Shown here in pieces: positions 1 through 7,618 of a stretch of DNA of 11,836 nt; positions within the stretch are counted from its first letter, which is position 1; each line of letters opens with the position of its first letter. The DNA comes from JAGQTE01 sp964648005 (GTDB lineage Bacteria; Actinomycetota; Acidimicrobiia; Acidimicrobiales; Acidimicrobilacustridaceae): assembly GCA_964648005.1 (NCBI GenBank), contig CAZYKR010000130.1:1-11836 (forward strand). Direction: 5' to 3'. Below the pieces are notes generated by a model that made no database searches, was not told where the DNA came from, and worked only from the letters and a program-made list of their open reading frames with translations. Position numbers and translations under genes: made by a program.

Positions 1-53
1 TTGGCGACCGGTTGCACTACCAGAACGAGAGGAGTACCGGAACGGGGGAGGTG

Positions 54-473
54 TCAGCTGACGACGACGGTGCCGTGCATGGTGTCGGGGTGGATGGCGC
101 AGAAGTACTCGTAGGTGCCCGGCTCGGTGAACATGAACTGGAACGATTGGCCCGGTTCGATGTTGTCCGACTTGAACTTGCGGTCGGCGTCGACGGGCGT
201 GTCGTGGGTGATCAGGTGCACCCGGTCGCCGTCGTTGGTCCACTGGACGAACTGGTCCTTGTCGATCGTGATCTGGCTGGGGAGGAACCGGTACTCGCTG
301 ACCTCCACCTCCGCCCCGGCGTTCACCGCCACGGTCGACGACGTCGATGCGTCCGACGCAACGTCCCCGCTCGCAGCGTCGTCGGAGCTCCCCGACGAGC
401 AGCCCGCCAGCAGCAGGCCCGCGGCGATGGCCCCGCCGAGCAGGCGGGAAGTGGTTCCGGTCGGTCGGTGCAT
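54..473 (-). CDS. Cupredoxin-domain lipoprotein (blue-copper-like)
   Basis: A 139-residue exported copper protein. Residues 1-25 form a lipoprotein signal: a short basic start, a hydrophobic stretch, and lipobox LLAGC with the lipidated Cys at 25. A Ser/Asp/Thr-rich linker (about 26-55) then tethers the domain. Residues 56-139 are one cupredoxin fold with the expected type-1 copper ligands: His86 (VHLIT) and the C-terminal loop Cys125, His128 and Met132 (FCAIHPDTM). The likely role is electron transfer or copper binding on the outer face of the membrane; the partner is not evident. The ATG at 473 follows a purine-rich AGGGGG about four bases upstream. The gene lies 167 nt downstream of a ferritin-like lipoprotein gene on the same strand, so it may share a periplasmic-type metal/redox role, but it could have its own promoter. 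The fold and export are clear; the physiological role is inferred. Confidence 0.9.
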   Translation of the reverse strand: MHRPTGTTSRLLGGAIAAGLLLAGCSSGSSDDAASGDVASDASTSSTVAVNAGAEVEVSEYRFLPSQITIDKDQFVQWTNDGDRVHLITHDTPVDADRKFKSDNIEPGQSFQFMFTEPGTYEYFCAIHPDTMHGTVVVS

Positions 474-581
474 GGTGCCCCCTGGGTGCGCGTCGTCACC
501 CCGGTTCGGTGCCGACGGCGTAGCGGATTGGGCGCCAGGCTACTTGGCGACTATCAGCTTGTATGCGCAACCAATGCGGAC

Positions 582-604
582 CCCGGCGGAGCGAGCGCCC
601 CGGG
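582..604 (-). terminator. Possible weak terminator hairpin after the ferritin-like genes
   Basis: CCCGG at 582-586 plus CG at 587-588 can pair with CG at 596-597 and CCGGG at 600-604, leaving a two-base bulge and a 7-nt loop. It begins 37 nt past the stop of the leftward ferritin-like gene. There is no T-run, so this is only a structural suggestion. Confidence 0.25.
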
Positions 605-640
605 TGGGCACGAGGGATGGACCCGAGCTTGCAGACCGAG

Positions 641-1477
641 TTACTGGCCGGAGCCGACGACCTCGACCGCCTCGCCCTCCTTGACCGCATCGAGCGTCTT
701 GCCGAAGGGGAACGGCGCCTGCCCGGTGGGGGTGTCGGGGGTCTCGATGCCGAGCAGCACCGCCATGTGACGGGCTTCGATGCCGCCGATGCTCATGGCG
801 GCGGCGCGCAGCTCCGGCTCGGAGAGGTTCTTGACCTGGTAGGTGTACGTCTGCTGGGCGACGTTCTCGAGGATCAACGCCAAGGCGAGCACGCCGGTGT
901 TGTCGGTGGCCAGGGCGATCGGCTCGGCCAGCGCCTCGAGCAGCACCGGGTTGGGCTTGTCCCACGCCTGGCTGCCGTCCTGGTACGGCTCGCCGCCGAG
1001 GGAGGTGATGGCGTCGCTCAACGACTGGGCGTGCTCCTGGTGCTGCTCGGCGAAGAGCGTGAGCGCGTCGGCGAGCTCGGCATCGGCGGCGCCGACGACG
1101 GCCTCGTACTGCTGCACGGCCAACGCTTCGATCGACTGGCCGACCCGCAGCACGGTCAGGTTCATGGCCTCCATCTCAGCCGAGGACATGGAGGTGGTGG
1201 TGGTCTCCTTGCCGGCACCGGTCACCGGGATCTGGCGCTCCTCGGGCGGCTCGACGCAGGCGCTGACGACGGCGGCGCCCAGGACGGTCAGGCCGCCAGC
1301 GGTCAGCAGCTGGCGGCGGCTCGGCGCACCCGCCGCAGCGGCGCGCACCTCGGCCGGCACCCGGGACTCCGGGTCGAAGAGCCGGCGCAGCAGGCCCGGT
1401 CGGCCGGCCATGTCCGCCTCGTGCTCGCGCTTGATGGCGTCGAGCTCACGTCGCATCTCGTCACGGGACAGCGTCAT
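641..1477 (-). CDS. Tat-exported ferritin-like lipoprotein
   Basis: A 278-residue ferritin-like four-helix protein. After an unusually long charged N-terminus (1-50) comes a twin-arginine signal, SRRQLL at 53-58, a hydrophobic core, and lipobox VVSAC with Cys74. It should therefore be exported folded and lipid-anchored. A Thr/Ser linker follows, then a helical domain at about 100-245 with candidate metal ligands Glu117, His146/His149, Glu204 and Glu234xxHis237. The second helix reads HQEH rather than the usual ExxH. The start chosen is the ATG at 1477, with GGAAGGA just upstream; the reading frame stays open further upstream but would overlap the preceding gene. It starts 25 nt after the stop of a second ferritin-like gene, so the pair is very probably one operon. 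Family assignment is solid. Whether it stores iron, oxidises it or does something else at the cell surface is unknown. Confidence 0.88.
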   Translation of the reverse strand: MTLSRDEMRRELDAIKREHEADMAGRPGLLRRLFDPESRVPAEVRAAAAGAPSRRQLLTAGGLTVLGAAVVSACVEPPEERQIPVTGAGKETTTTSMSSAEMEAMNLTVLRVGQSIEALAVQQYEAVVGAADAELADALTLFAEQHQEHAQSLSDAITSLGGEPYQDGSQAWDKPNPVLLEALAEPIALATDNTGVLALALILENVAQQTYTYQVKNLSEPELRAAAMSIGGIEARHMAVLLGIETPDTPTGQAPFPFGKTLDAVKEGEAVEVVGSGQ

Positions 1478-1502
1478 CGTGGTCCTTCCGGGGGCGCGGC
1501 GC

Positions 1503-2270
1503 TCAGCCGGCGTAGCTCGCGGGGTCGAAGGCATCGGCGGTGGTCTGGAACGCCGGCAGGTAGTCCTCGATCGGGACCTCCAGCAGCTGGCTCCACACGA
1601 CGGCGTGCTGCGACTCGACGGGCAGGATCTTGGCGGCCGACTCGGCCAGCAGCGTGTCGTCGAGGTTGCCGAGCGCCAACAGGTAGGTCGCGGCGGCACC
1701 CTCCTCGATCGACAGCAGCACCTGCATCAGCGATGCCGCGTCGGGGGCGCCGGTGATCTGGGGGCCCAGCCCGTCGACGAGCGACTGGATCGGTGTGGCA
1801 GCGGCGGTCGTCGACGTGGTGCCGCCGACCTCTTCGCCCTTGACGGTGCCGAGCAGCGTCTCGAACGCCAGCGCGTGGTCGCGGTGGTGGCCGCCGAACA
1901 GCCGAACCACCTCGGCCTCGCCCGACGTGAGCACCGTCGTGTCCGCGGCGAGCCCGTAGGCGGCGGCGGCGGTGAGCTCCAGCGCCCAGGCGAAGGTGGC
2001 GAGCTGCAGGTCGGCGGCATCGGGGGCGTAGGGCTCGTCGGCGGCCTGGGCGCCGGCCACACCGCCGAGCACGGGCACGCTGATGCCGGCGATGGCGATG
2101 GCAGCGCCTCCGAGGCCCACCGTGCCGAGGAAGCGTCGCCGCGACGCCGTCCGGTCGGGATCGGCGGTCGAGAAGTGGCGCTCGTGGAGGTCCGCAGGCA
2201 TGGTGCGCATCGCCTCGCGATGCTGCTCGTCGGCCTCGGTTGCCATCCGTCGGAGGGCCCGTGCGTCCAT
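1503..2270 (-). CDS. Tat-exported ferritin-like domain protein
   Basis: A 255-residue paralogue-like partner of the next gene. A 42-residue charged leader precedes the Tat motif SRRRFLG (43-49), a hydrophobic stretch, and a likely signal-peptidase I site after AQA (74-76), so this copy should be soluble outside the membrane, unlike its lipidated neighbour. The ferritin-like helices span about 85-235, with candidate ligands Glu98, His128/His129 and His132, Glu189/Glu190, and Glu219xxHis222. As in the neighbour, helix 2 carries HxxH where classical diiron proteins have ExxH. A low-complexity TTSTTAAAT linker (about 151-159) interrupts the bundle. The ATG at 2270 is preceded by GAAGGA at a good distance; an in-frame ATG eight codons later is less well placed. 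It is first of the ferritin pair, and the enzyme activity is undetermined. Confidence 0.88.
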   Translation of the reverse strand: MDARALRRMATEADEQHREAMRTMPADLHERHFSTADPDRTASRRRFLGTVGLGGAAIAIAGISVPVLGGVAGAQAADEPYAPDAADLQLATFAWALELTAAAAYGLAADTTVLTSGEAEVVRLFGGHHRDHALAFETLLGTVKGEEVGGTTSTTAAATPIQSLVDGLGPQITGAPDAASLMQVLLSIEEGAAATYLLALGNLDDTLLAESAAKILPVESQHAVVWSQLLEVPIEDYLPAFQTTADAFDPASYAG

Positions 2271-2314
2271 CAGCGCTTCCTTCGTCGGGGGACTGCCAGA
2301 GGTGTTTTCTAGTG

Positions 2315-2332
2315 CCCCGGAGGGTCCCGGGG
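2315..2332 (-). terminator. GC-rich stem-loop after the kinase gene
   Basis: CCCCGG at 2315-2320 pairs perfectly with CCGGGG at 2327-2332 around a six-base loop. It lies 33-50 nt past the leftward kinase stop codon and before the ferritin-like genes. It has no T-tract, but many actinobacterial terminators lack one. If real, it separates the glycerol genes from the ferritin genes. Confidence 0.35.
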
Positions 2333-2364
2333 GAAACCGCCCGGCCCGCCGCAGCGACGTCCGG

Positions 2365-3807
2365 TCAGAAGTCCAGGGCCGACAGGTCGCCGAACCAGCC
2401 CTTGGCGCGCTCGACGGCGTCGCGCCACCGATCGCGGTCGGTCGGGCCGGCGGGCTCGACGGCGCGCATCGGGGACCACGAGGCGGCGACGTCGTCCCAC
2501 GAGCCCCAGGTCCCGATCGCCATGCCGGCCAGGTAGGCGGCGCCGAGCGTGGTGGCCTCGACCACGGGAGACACCTCGACCGGCCGGCCCGCGGCGTCGG
2601 CGAGCGCTTGGACGAACGTCGGGTTCCGGCTCATGCCGCCGTCGACGCGCAGGTGGTCGATGGACCGACCGGCATCGGTCTCGGTGGCCTCGACCAGGTC
2701 GGCGCCGCGTTGGGCGACACCCTCGAGCACGGCCCGCACGATCTGGGGTCGACCGGTGCCGCGCGTGACGCCGAGCAGGGTGCCCCGTGCGCCGTAGTCC
2801 CAGTGCGGCGTACCGAGGCCGAGCAGTGCCGGGACGAACACGACACCGTCGGTGGTCTCGCACGAGGCCGCCACGTCGTGCGACGCCGCGGCATCGTCGA
2901 TGAGGCCGAGGTCGTCGCGCAGCCACTCCACGTTGGTGCCCGCAGCCAGCATGATCGCCTCCAGGCCCCAGACCGTCTCGCCGCCACGCCGCGACGTGAT
3001 GATCGGGAAGGTCCCGCCGCCGCCACGGGTGGCGAACCCGGGCCGTTCGGGGCCGATGACCGTGTCGAGCATGCCGCCGGTGCCGAAGGTGATCTTCGCC
3101 GGTCCCGGCGCCACGCAGCCTTGTCCGATCAGGCTCGCCTGCTGATCGCCGGCGATGCCGCAGATCGGCGGCGCACCCGGCAGGGCGGTGGCCTCACCCA
3201 GGTCGCCGGTCGAGTCGACGATGGTGGGCAGCATCGACCGGGGGATGCGCAGGATGTCGAGCACCCGGTCGTCCCAGTCGTCGCCGCCGACCGTCACCAG
3301 CCCGGTCAGCGCGGCGTTCGTGGCGTCGGTGATGTGGTGCGCGCCACCGGAGATGGTCCAGGCGATCCAGCTGTCGACGGTGCCGACGCACAGGTCGCGG
3401 TCGCGCTCGGGGTCGTGCTGGTCGAGGAGCCAGGCGATCTTGGTGGCGCTGAGGTTCGGCGCCAGGCGCAGCCCCTCGGCCTGCAGCACCAGGCACTCGC
3501 CCACGGTGCGCAGGTCCTGCCAGCCGAGGCCCGGCCCGACCGGCACGCCCGTGGCGCGGTCCCACACGATGGTCGACGCGCGCTGGTTGGCGATGCCCAC
3601 GGCGCGCACGGCGTCGGCGCCGTCGAGCGCCCGCTGCGCCAGGTCGAGCGCGGCGCCGGCCATGGCGGCGGCGTCGAACTCGACCAGCCCTGCGGCGGGC
3701 GAGTCGGGCAGCAGCACCAGGTGGTGCTCGGCGGTGATGGTGGCGTCGTCGGAGACGAGCGCGGCGCGCAGCCCGCTGGTCCCGACATCGATCACGAGGA
3801 CGGACAT
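2365..3807 (-). CDS. glpK: FGGY-family kinase, glycerol-kinase-like
   Basis: A 480-residue sugar/polyol kinase most like glycerol kinase, which makes glycerol 3-phosphate from glycerol and ATP. Visible landmarks are the phosphate-binding IDVGTSGLR (6-14), NQR..TIVW (74-82), GTVDSW (142-147), the catalytic GIAGDQQA with Asp221, the ATP-site FGTGG (241-245), and DGGMSRN plus LGAAYLAG near the C-terminus. Length is slightly short of the usual roughly 500. By remembered alignment to E. coli GlpK, Arg83, Trp103 and Asp245 are kept (Arg76, Trp96, Asp221), but Glu84, Tyr135 and Phe270 become Ala77, Asn118 and Met246. These line the glycerol site, so the true substrate may differ. The ATG at 3807 has GGAGG six bases upstream, one base after the stop of the preceding membrane-protein gene, implying coupled translation. 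Neighbouring GlpD supports a glycerol-related substrate. Family certain, substrate moderately likely. Confidence 0.85.
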   Translation of the reverse strand: MSVLVIDVGTSGLRAALVSDDATITAEHHLVLLPDSPAAGLVEFDAAAMAGAALDLAQRALDGADAVRAVGIANQRASTIVWDRATGVPVGPGLGWQDLRTVGECLVLQAEGLRLAPNLSATKIAWLLDQHDPERDRDLCVGTVDSWIAWTISGGAHHITDATNAALTGLVTVGGDDWDDRVLDILRIPRSMLPTIVDSTGDLGEATALPGAPPICGIAGDQQASLIGQGCVAPGPAKITFGTGGMLDTVIGPERPGFATRGGGGTFPIITSRRGGETVWGLEAIMLAAGTNVEWLRDDLGLIDDAAASHDVAASCETTDGVVFVPALLGLGTPHWDYGARGTLLGVTRGTGRPQIVRAVLEGVAQRGADLVEATETDAGRSIDHLRVDGGMSRNPTFVQALADAAGRPVEVSPVVEATTLGAAYLAGMAIGTWGSWDDVAASWSPMRAVEPAGPTDRDRWRDAVERAKGWFGDLSALDF

Positions 3808-3808
3808 C

Positions 3809-4249
3809 TCAACCCTCCAGGTCCCGTCGACGGTTGCGGGTGGCGACCCAGCCGCCCAGGATGCCGCAGCTCGTGGAGATGGCGGCGAGCAGCGGGTAGC
3901 CGAGCGGGCGCAGCTCGTCGCCGCGCGCCAGCGTGGTGATGACGCCGATGCCCTGCACGCCGACGTAGGCGAGCAGGCCGGCGAGTGCCCCGTGGGCCAT
4001 GGCCATGTCGATCCGGCGCTGCGCCGCGGCGTAGCCCCCGGTCGCCAGGCCGACGACGACGGCGAGCGTCGCCAGCAGGCCGAACACCGAGCCTTCCGGC
4101 GCCACGCGTCCGAGCAGTCCTGCCGGCAAGGCGATGGCGCCGCCGACGAGGGCACCGACGACGACGGCACGCCAGTCGATGGCGCCGGGGGTGGTCCCCG
4201 GATCGCCGGCGTCGGCACCGTCGAGGTCCGACGGCGCGGGGTCGCTCAC
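3809..4249 (-). CDS. Small four-helix membrane protein, function unknown
   Basis: A 146-residue protein I do not recognise. After a short acidic, hydrophilic N-terminus (1-27) there are four probable membrane helices, at roughly 28-47, 56-77, 85-110 and 116-136, ending in a basic tail (RNRRRDLEG). Gly and Ala are abundant in the helices and there are no obvious metal-binding or catalytic motifs. The start is a GTG at 4249 sharing a GTGA overlap with the stop of the upstream flavoprotein; longer readings would run back into that gene out of frame. The stop lies one base before the kinase start. This tight sandwich between two lipid/glycerol enzymes implies co-translation and suggests, without proving, a role in membrane association or in glycerol or lipid-precursor handling. 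It is too small for a typical GlpF channel and lacks the NPA motifs. Confidence 0.75.
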   Translation of the reverse strand: MSDPAPSDLDGADAGDPGTTPGAIDWRAVVVGALVGGAIALPAGLLGRVAPEGSVFGLLATLAVVVGLATGGYAAAQRRIDMAMAHGALAGLLAYVGVQGIGVITTLARGDELRPLGYPLLAAISTSCGILGGWVATRNRRRDLEG

Positions 4250-5805
4250 CCGGCGCCCCCGTCGGCGAACGATCCGTCGACGAACGGGTTGGCGCCGAAC
4301 GGGTTGTCGAGCCCGAGCTTGCCGGGGTTCAGGATGCCGTTGGGGTCCAACGCCGCCTTGATGCCGGCGAGGACGTCGAGACCGTTGCCGAGCGCATCGC
4401 GCACGAAGCGCGCCCGGTTGATGCCGACGCCGTGGTGGTGGCTGAGCGACCCGCCGTGGCGCAGCACGGTGCGGGTGCCGGCGTCCCACACGGCGCGGTA
4501 GTAGGCGTCACGGGCGTCGGGCTCGACCTTGCCGGCGAACGTGAAGTACAGGCAGGCGCCGTCGGCGTAGGCATGCGACTGGTGCGCCGATGCGGCGAGC
4601 GTGCCCTCGACCTCCTTGATCGCCGCCACGGCATCGACGTAGATGGCGTCGAGCGCCGCCCATGGGCCGGTGATCTCCATCGTGTCGACGACGAGGCCGC
4701 CGGAGATCAGGCGCTCCAGCGCGCTGACCTCGTTGCGGTGCTCCATCCACGTGCCGACGAAGGCCGGGTCGAGCAGGAGCGCGTTGCGGCACTCCTCGGC
4801 GACGACGGTCATCGTGGCGGCGACCAGCGTCGGGTCGCCCTCGTCGAGCACCAGCACCATGTGCGTGTCGGTCGTGCCGAAGTTCCGCTGCGACTCGACC
4901 TCGTCGTACAGGCGCAACACGGCCGGCGTGGCGCCCCTGCGCAGGATCCGGCGGCAGGCGTCGAGCCCGTCGGCGAACGAGGCGAAGCCGTAGGCGGCCC
5001 GCAGCTCGGCGACCGGCGCCGGATGGGCCCGCAGGCGGGCGCCGGTGATGATGCCGAGGGTGCCCTCGGAGCCGACGAAGAGCTGGTTGAGGTCGGGGCC
5101 GACCGACTGGCGAGCCTGGCCACCGGTGCGCAGCGTCGTGCCGTCGGCGAGCACGACATCGAGCCCGATCACCATGTCCTCGATCTTGCCGTAGCGGTTC
5201 GACAGCTGTCCGGCGCCGCGGCAGGCGAGCCAGCCGCCGACGGTCGACAGGGCCATCGACTGCGGCCAGTGGCCGACGGTCACGTTGTGGCGGTTGCGCA
5301 GCTCGTGCTCGAAGTGGTCGCCGAAGGTGCCGGCGAGCACGTCGACCACCATCGAGGTGTCGTCGACATCACGGATGCCCGCCAGGTCGCAGAGGTCGAG
5401 CACGACGCCGCCGTAGAGCGGGACCGATGCGCCGCACACGCCCGAGCGTCCTGCGGCGGCCGTCACCGGGATGCGGGCGGCATTGCAGATCGCCAGGACT
5501 TCGGGGACCTCCTCGACGGTGGAGGGCCGGCACACCACCGAGCCCAACCCGGCGACCGCACCCTCGGTTGCCCACACCATCGCCAGCGGCCACCAATCGC
5601 GGCTGGCTTCAGCGACGGTCGACCGGTCGTCGGTCACGGTGGCGCAGGCGTTGGTGAGCCGACCGAGCACCTCGGCCGGCACCTCGACGCGATCCAACGC
5701 CAACCGCGCTCGGGCGTCTGCGGCGTCGCCGGCCAGGGCGATCGGGGGTGTCGGTGCGCCGGGTCCGGGCTCCGGCAGAGGCTCGGGCACGCTGGTCGTC
5801 GTCAT
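4246..5805 (-). CDS. FAD-linked oxidase, alkyl-DHAP synthase-like
   Basis: A 519-residue flavoprotein of the vanillyl-alcohol-oxidase/PCMH superfamily. After a Pro-rich start (1-22), the FAD-binding domain covers about 85-260 (RPSTVEEV; AAAGRSGVCG at 117-125; GHWPQSMALSTVGGW; VGSEGTLGIITG). The C-terminal substrate domain (about 265-500) ends with ILNPGKLG. The signature GSLSHHHGVG (452-461) with His456-458 is the hallmark I recall from alkyldihydroxyacetonephosphate synthase, which swaps the acyl chain of acyl-DHAP for a fatty alcohol to form the ether bond; Arg298 in RLYDE also fits. A D-lactate/glycolate oxidase-type activity is the main alternative. Start ATG at 5805 has AGGAG six bases upstream. 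It lies 71 nt after glpD and overlaps the next gene by 4 nt. Linkage to glpD fits DHAP-linked chemistry; a similar pairing (Rv2249c/Rv2251) is remembered from Mycobacterium tuberculosis but was not checked. Confidence 0.85.
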   Translation of the reverse strand: MTTTSVPEPLPEPGPGAPTPPIALAGDAADARARLALDRVEVPAEVLGRLTNACATVTDDRSTVAEASRDWWPLAMVWATEGAVAGLGSVVCRPSTVEEVPEVLAICNAARIPVTAAAGRSGVCGASVPLYGGVVLDLCDLAGIRDVDDTSMVVDVLAGTFGDHFEHELRNRHNVTVGHWPQSMALSTVGGWLACRGAGQLSNRYGKIEDMVIGLDVVLADGTTLRTGGQARQSVGPDLNQLFVGSEGTLGIITGARLRAHPAPVAELRAAYGFASFADGLDACRRILRRGATPAVLRLYDEVESQRNFGTTDTHMVLVLDEGDPTLVAATMTVVAEECRNALLLDPAFVGTWMEHRNEVSALERLISGGLVVDTMEITGPWAALDAIYVDAVAAIKEVEGTLAASAHQSHAYADGACLYFTFAGKVEPDARDAYYRAVWDAGTRTVLRHGGSLSHHHGVGINRARFVRDALGNGLDVLAGIKAALDPNGILNPGKLGLDNPFGANPFVDGSFADGGAG

Positions 5806-5876
5806 CGCTGGCTCCTCGCGGGGTGGGTGGTCGCCCGGACTCGCCGTGGGCGGCCGAGCCGGTGGCGGGCTGGTGC

Positions 5877-7577
5877 TCAGGCGCCGGTGGTGGCGGCGAG
5901 CAGGGCGTCGAGCGTGGTGGGGGGCAGGCCCGCCGTGGTCCGCTCGGCGTCGACCGCAGTCCGATACTGCTCGACCTGGGCACGTCGTGCGTCGGCATCG
6001 AGGCCGAGGTCGTCGGCGATCAGCTCCGCCACCGTCTCTGCAGCACGGATCGAGTCGTCACGGCCCAGCAGGCGCGCCCGGGTTCGCCGAGACAACACGT
6101 CGTCGACGCTGCGGGCCATCTCGTACCGGGCGGCGAAGACCGCCTCGACCTTGCGGTACGGCAGGCCGGGCAGCAGCACCTCACCGAGCGCCGGCTCGCG
6201 CTCGACCATGGCGACCAGGGTCCGGGCGTCGGTGCCGTAGCGCCCGAGTAGGTGTTGTACGGCGGCGCCGTCGAGCGTGGACGACAGCCGGTCGGCGCCC
6301 GAGCGGATGTCGTCGTACCCCTCGGCGCCGTGCAGGCGGAGCTTCTTGGTGCGGCTGCGGCGGGCGACGCCTGTCGGCAGCGCCGTGCCGAGGTCCTCGA
6401 CGACGGCATCGACGGTGTCGGCTGCCATGCGCCGGTAGGTCGTGAGCTTGCCGCCGGTGATCGAGATGACGCCGCTGGTCGAGCGCGACACTTTGTGGCG
6501 GCGCGACAGGTCCGCCGTGCGGTCGCTCGACGCGTCGCGCACCAGCGGTCGCAGGCCGGCCCAGCTGCCGGTGACGTCCTCGGGCCCGATGTTCGACGTG
6601 CAGCTGAACCGGAGGGCGTCGAGCACGTAGGCGACATCGTCGGGCGTGACCTCGGGGTCGTCCATCGGGCCGTCGTAGTCGGTGTCGGTCGTGCCGATGT
6701 AGGCCAGGTCTCCCCAGCGGACCACGAACATCGACCGCTTGTCCTTCGGCACCGGCACCACGACGGCGATGTCGTTGCGGACCAGGCGCCACGGCACGGT
6801 CAGGTGGATGCCCTTGGCCGGGCGGATCGAGTGCGGATGCGTGCCTTCGTCGAGTGCCCGGACGTCGTCGGACCACACGCCGGCGGCGTTGACGACGGCG
6901 CTGGTCCGCACGGTGATCTCCCGGCCGTCGGCGCGTACCCGCACGGCGTTGGCCTGGCCGCGCTCGTCCTTGTCGATACCGATCACGCTGCAACCGTTGG
7001 CCACGGCAGCACCGAAGTGCATGGCCGCGGTGCGCGCCACCGTGAGGGTGAGGCGGGCGTCGTCGGCCTCGGCGTCGTAGTAGAGGTACGACGCAGCCAG
7101 CCGATCTCGCGGCAGCGTCGGCATGTGGGCGTGGGCCTCGTCGGCGGAGATGCGCTTGTGCAGCTTGCCGATGCGTGCGCCGCCGGTCAGGTCGTAGGTC
7201 CACATGGCCGAACCGAGTGCCCGGGCCAGCGGCTTGGGGATCACGCCGTCCTTGGAGAACACCGGGATCAGGAACGGCAGCAGGTGCACCAGGTGTGGTG
7301 CGTTGTGGCGGAGGCGTTGGCGTTCGGCGAGCGCTTCGTAGACGAGGCGCACCTCGCCCTGTTGGAGGTAGCGCAGGCCGCCGTGCACCAACTTCGACGA
7401 CTTCGACGAGGTGCCGGAGGCGAAGTCGTCACGCTCGACGAGCGCGGTGCGCAGCCCGCGCGATGCAGCATCGAGCGCCACACCGGCACCGGTGATGCCG
7501 GCGCCGACGACGACCACGTCGAAGGTCTCGGTCTCGAGGCGGCGCAGGCTCTGCGCTCGATCAAAGGCACCCGGCAT
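5877..7577 (-). CDS. glpD: FAD-dependent glycerol-3-phosphate dehydrogenase
   Basis: A 566-residue respiratory-type enzyme that oxidises sn-glycerol 3-phosphate to DHAP and passes electrons to the quinone pool at the membrane. The N-terminal Rossmann motif VVVGAGITGAG (22-32) binds FAD, followed by the family stretch SGTSSKSSKLVHGGLRYL (54-71). Further family features are VVNAAGVWSD, RPAKGIHL, GTTDTDYDG, GLRPL and ITGGKLTTYR. The C-terminal helical domain follows at about 415-550, and the length matches single-subunit GlpD. I chose the ATG at 7577, preceded by CTGGAG at 5 nt; the frame extends upstream only to a TTG at 7616 without a convincing ribosome site. It heads a leftward gene set with the alkyl-DHAP synthase-like flavoprotein and the kinase. 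Upstream lie a tandem repeat, a possible -10 and a perfect palindrome. The function is confident. Confidence 0.95.
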   Translation of the reverse strand: MPGAFDRAQSLRRLETETFDVVVVGAGITGAGVALDAASRGLRTALVERDDFASGTSSKSSKLVHGGLRYLQQGEVRLVYEALAERQRLRHNAPHLVHLLPFLIPVFSKDGVIPKPLARALGSAMWTYDLTGGARIGKLHKRISADEAHAHMPTLPRDRLAASYLYYDAEADDARLTLTVARTAAMHFGAAVANGCSVIGIDKDERGQANAVRVRADGREITVRTSAVVNAAGVWSDDVRALDEGTHPHSIRPAKGIHLTVPWRLVRNDIAVVVPVPKDKRSMFVVRWGDLAYIGTTDTDYDGPMDDPEVTPDDVAYVLDALRFSCTSNIGPEDVTGSWAGLRPLVRDASSDRTADLSRRHKVSRSTSGVISITGGKLTTYRRMAADTVDAVVEDLGTALPTGVARRSRTKKLRLHGAEGYDDIRSGADRLSSTLDGAAVQHLLGRYGTDARTLVAMVEREPALGEVLLPGLPYRKVEAVFAARYEMARSVDDVLSRRTRARLLGRDDSIRAAETVAELIADDLGLDADARRAQVEQYRTAVDAERTTAGLPPTTLDALLAATTGA

Positions 7578-7618
7578 GACAGCTCCAGACGCTGCGCGAG
7601 GTGGGGGCTCGCGCAAAG

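Noticed and set aside
1..53. Left-edge sequence beyond the cupredoxin stop
   Set aside because: No coding frame, hairpin or repeat in it could be supported.
533..549. Short hairpin (CGCCA/TGGCG) between the cupredoxin and ferritin-like genes
   Set aside because: The stem is five to six pairs with no T-run and poor placement, so chance is a sufficient explanation.
1478..1699. 74-codon N-terminal extension of the ferritin-like lipoprotein
   Set aside because: It would overlap the upstream ferritin-like gene out of frame and is Arg/Pro/Ser-rich; the internal ATG at 1477 has a good ribosome site.
2083..3939. Long open frame on the plus strand opposite the kinase and the first ferritin-like gene
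   Set aside because: It has a low-complexity Arg/Gly/Asp-rich composition with no family motifs and lies antisense to a well-conserved kinase; long shadow frames are expected at this GC content.
3985..6240. 751-codon open frame on the plus strand opposite the flavoprotein and glpD
   Set aside because: It is a shadow of the flavoprotein and glpD coding frames, with no plausible domain.
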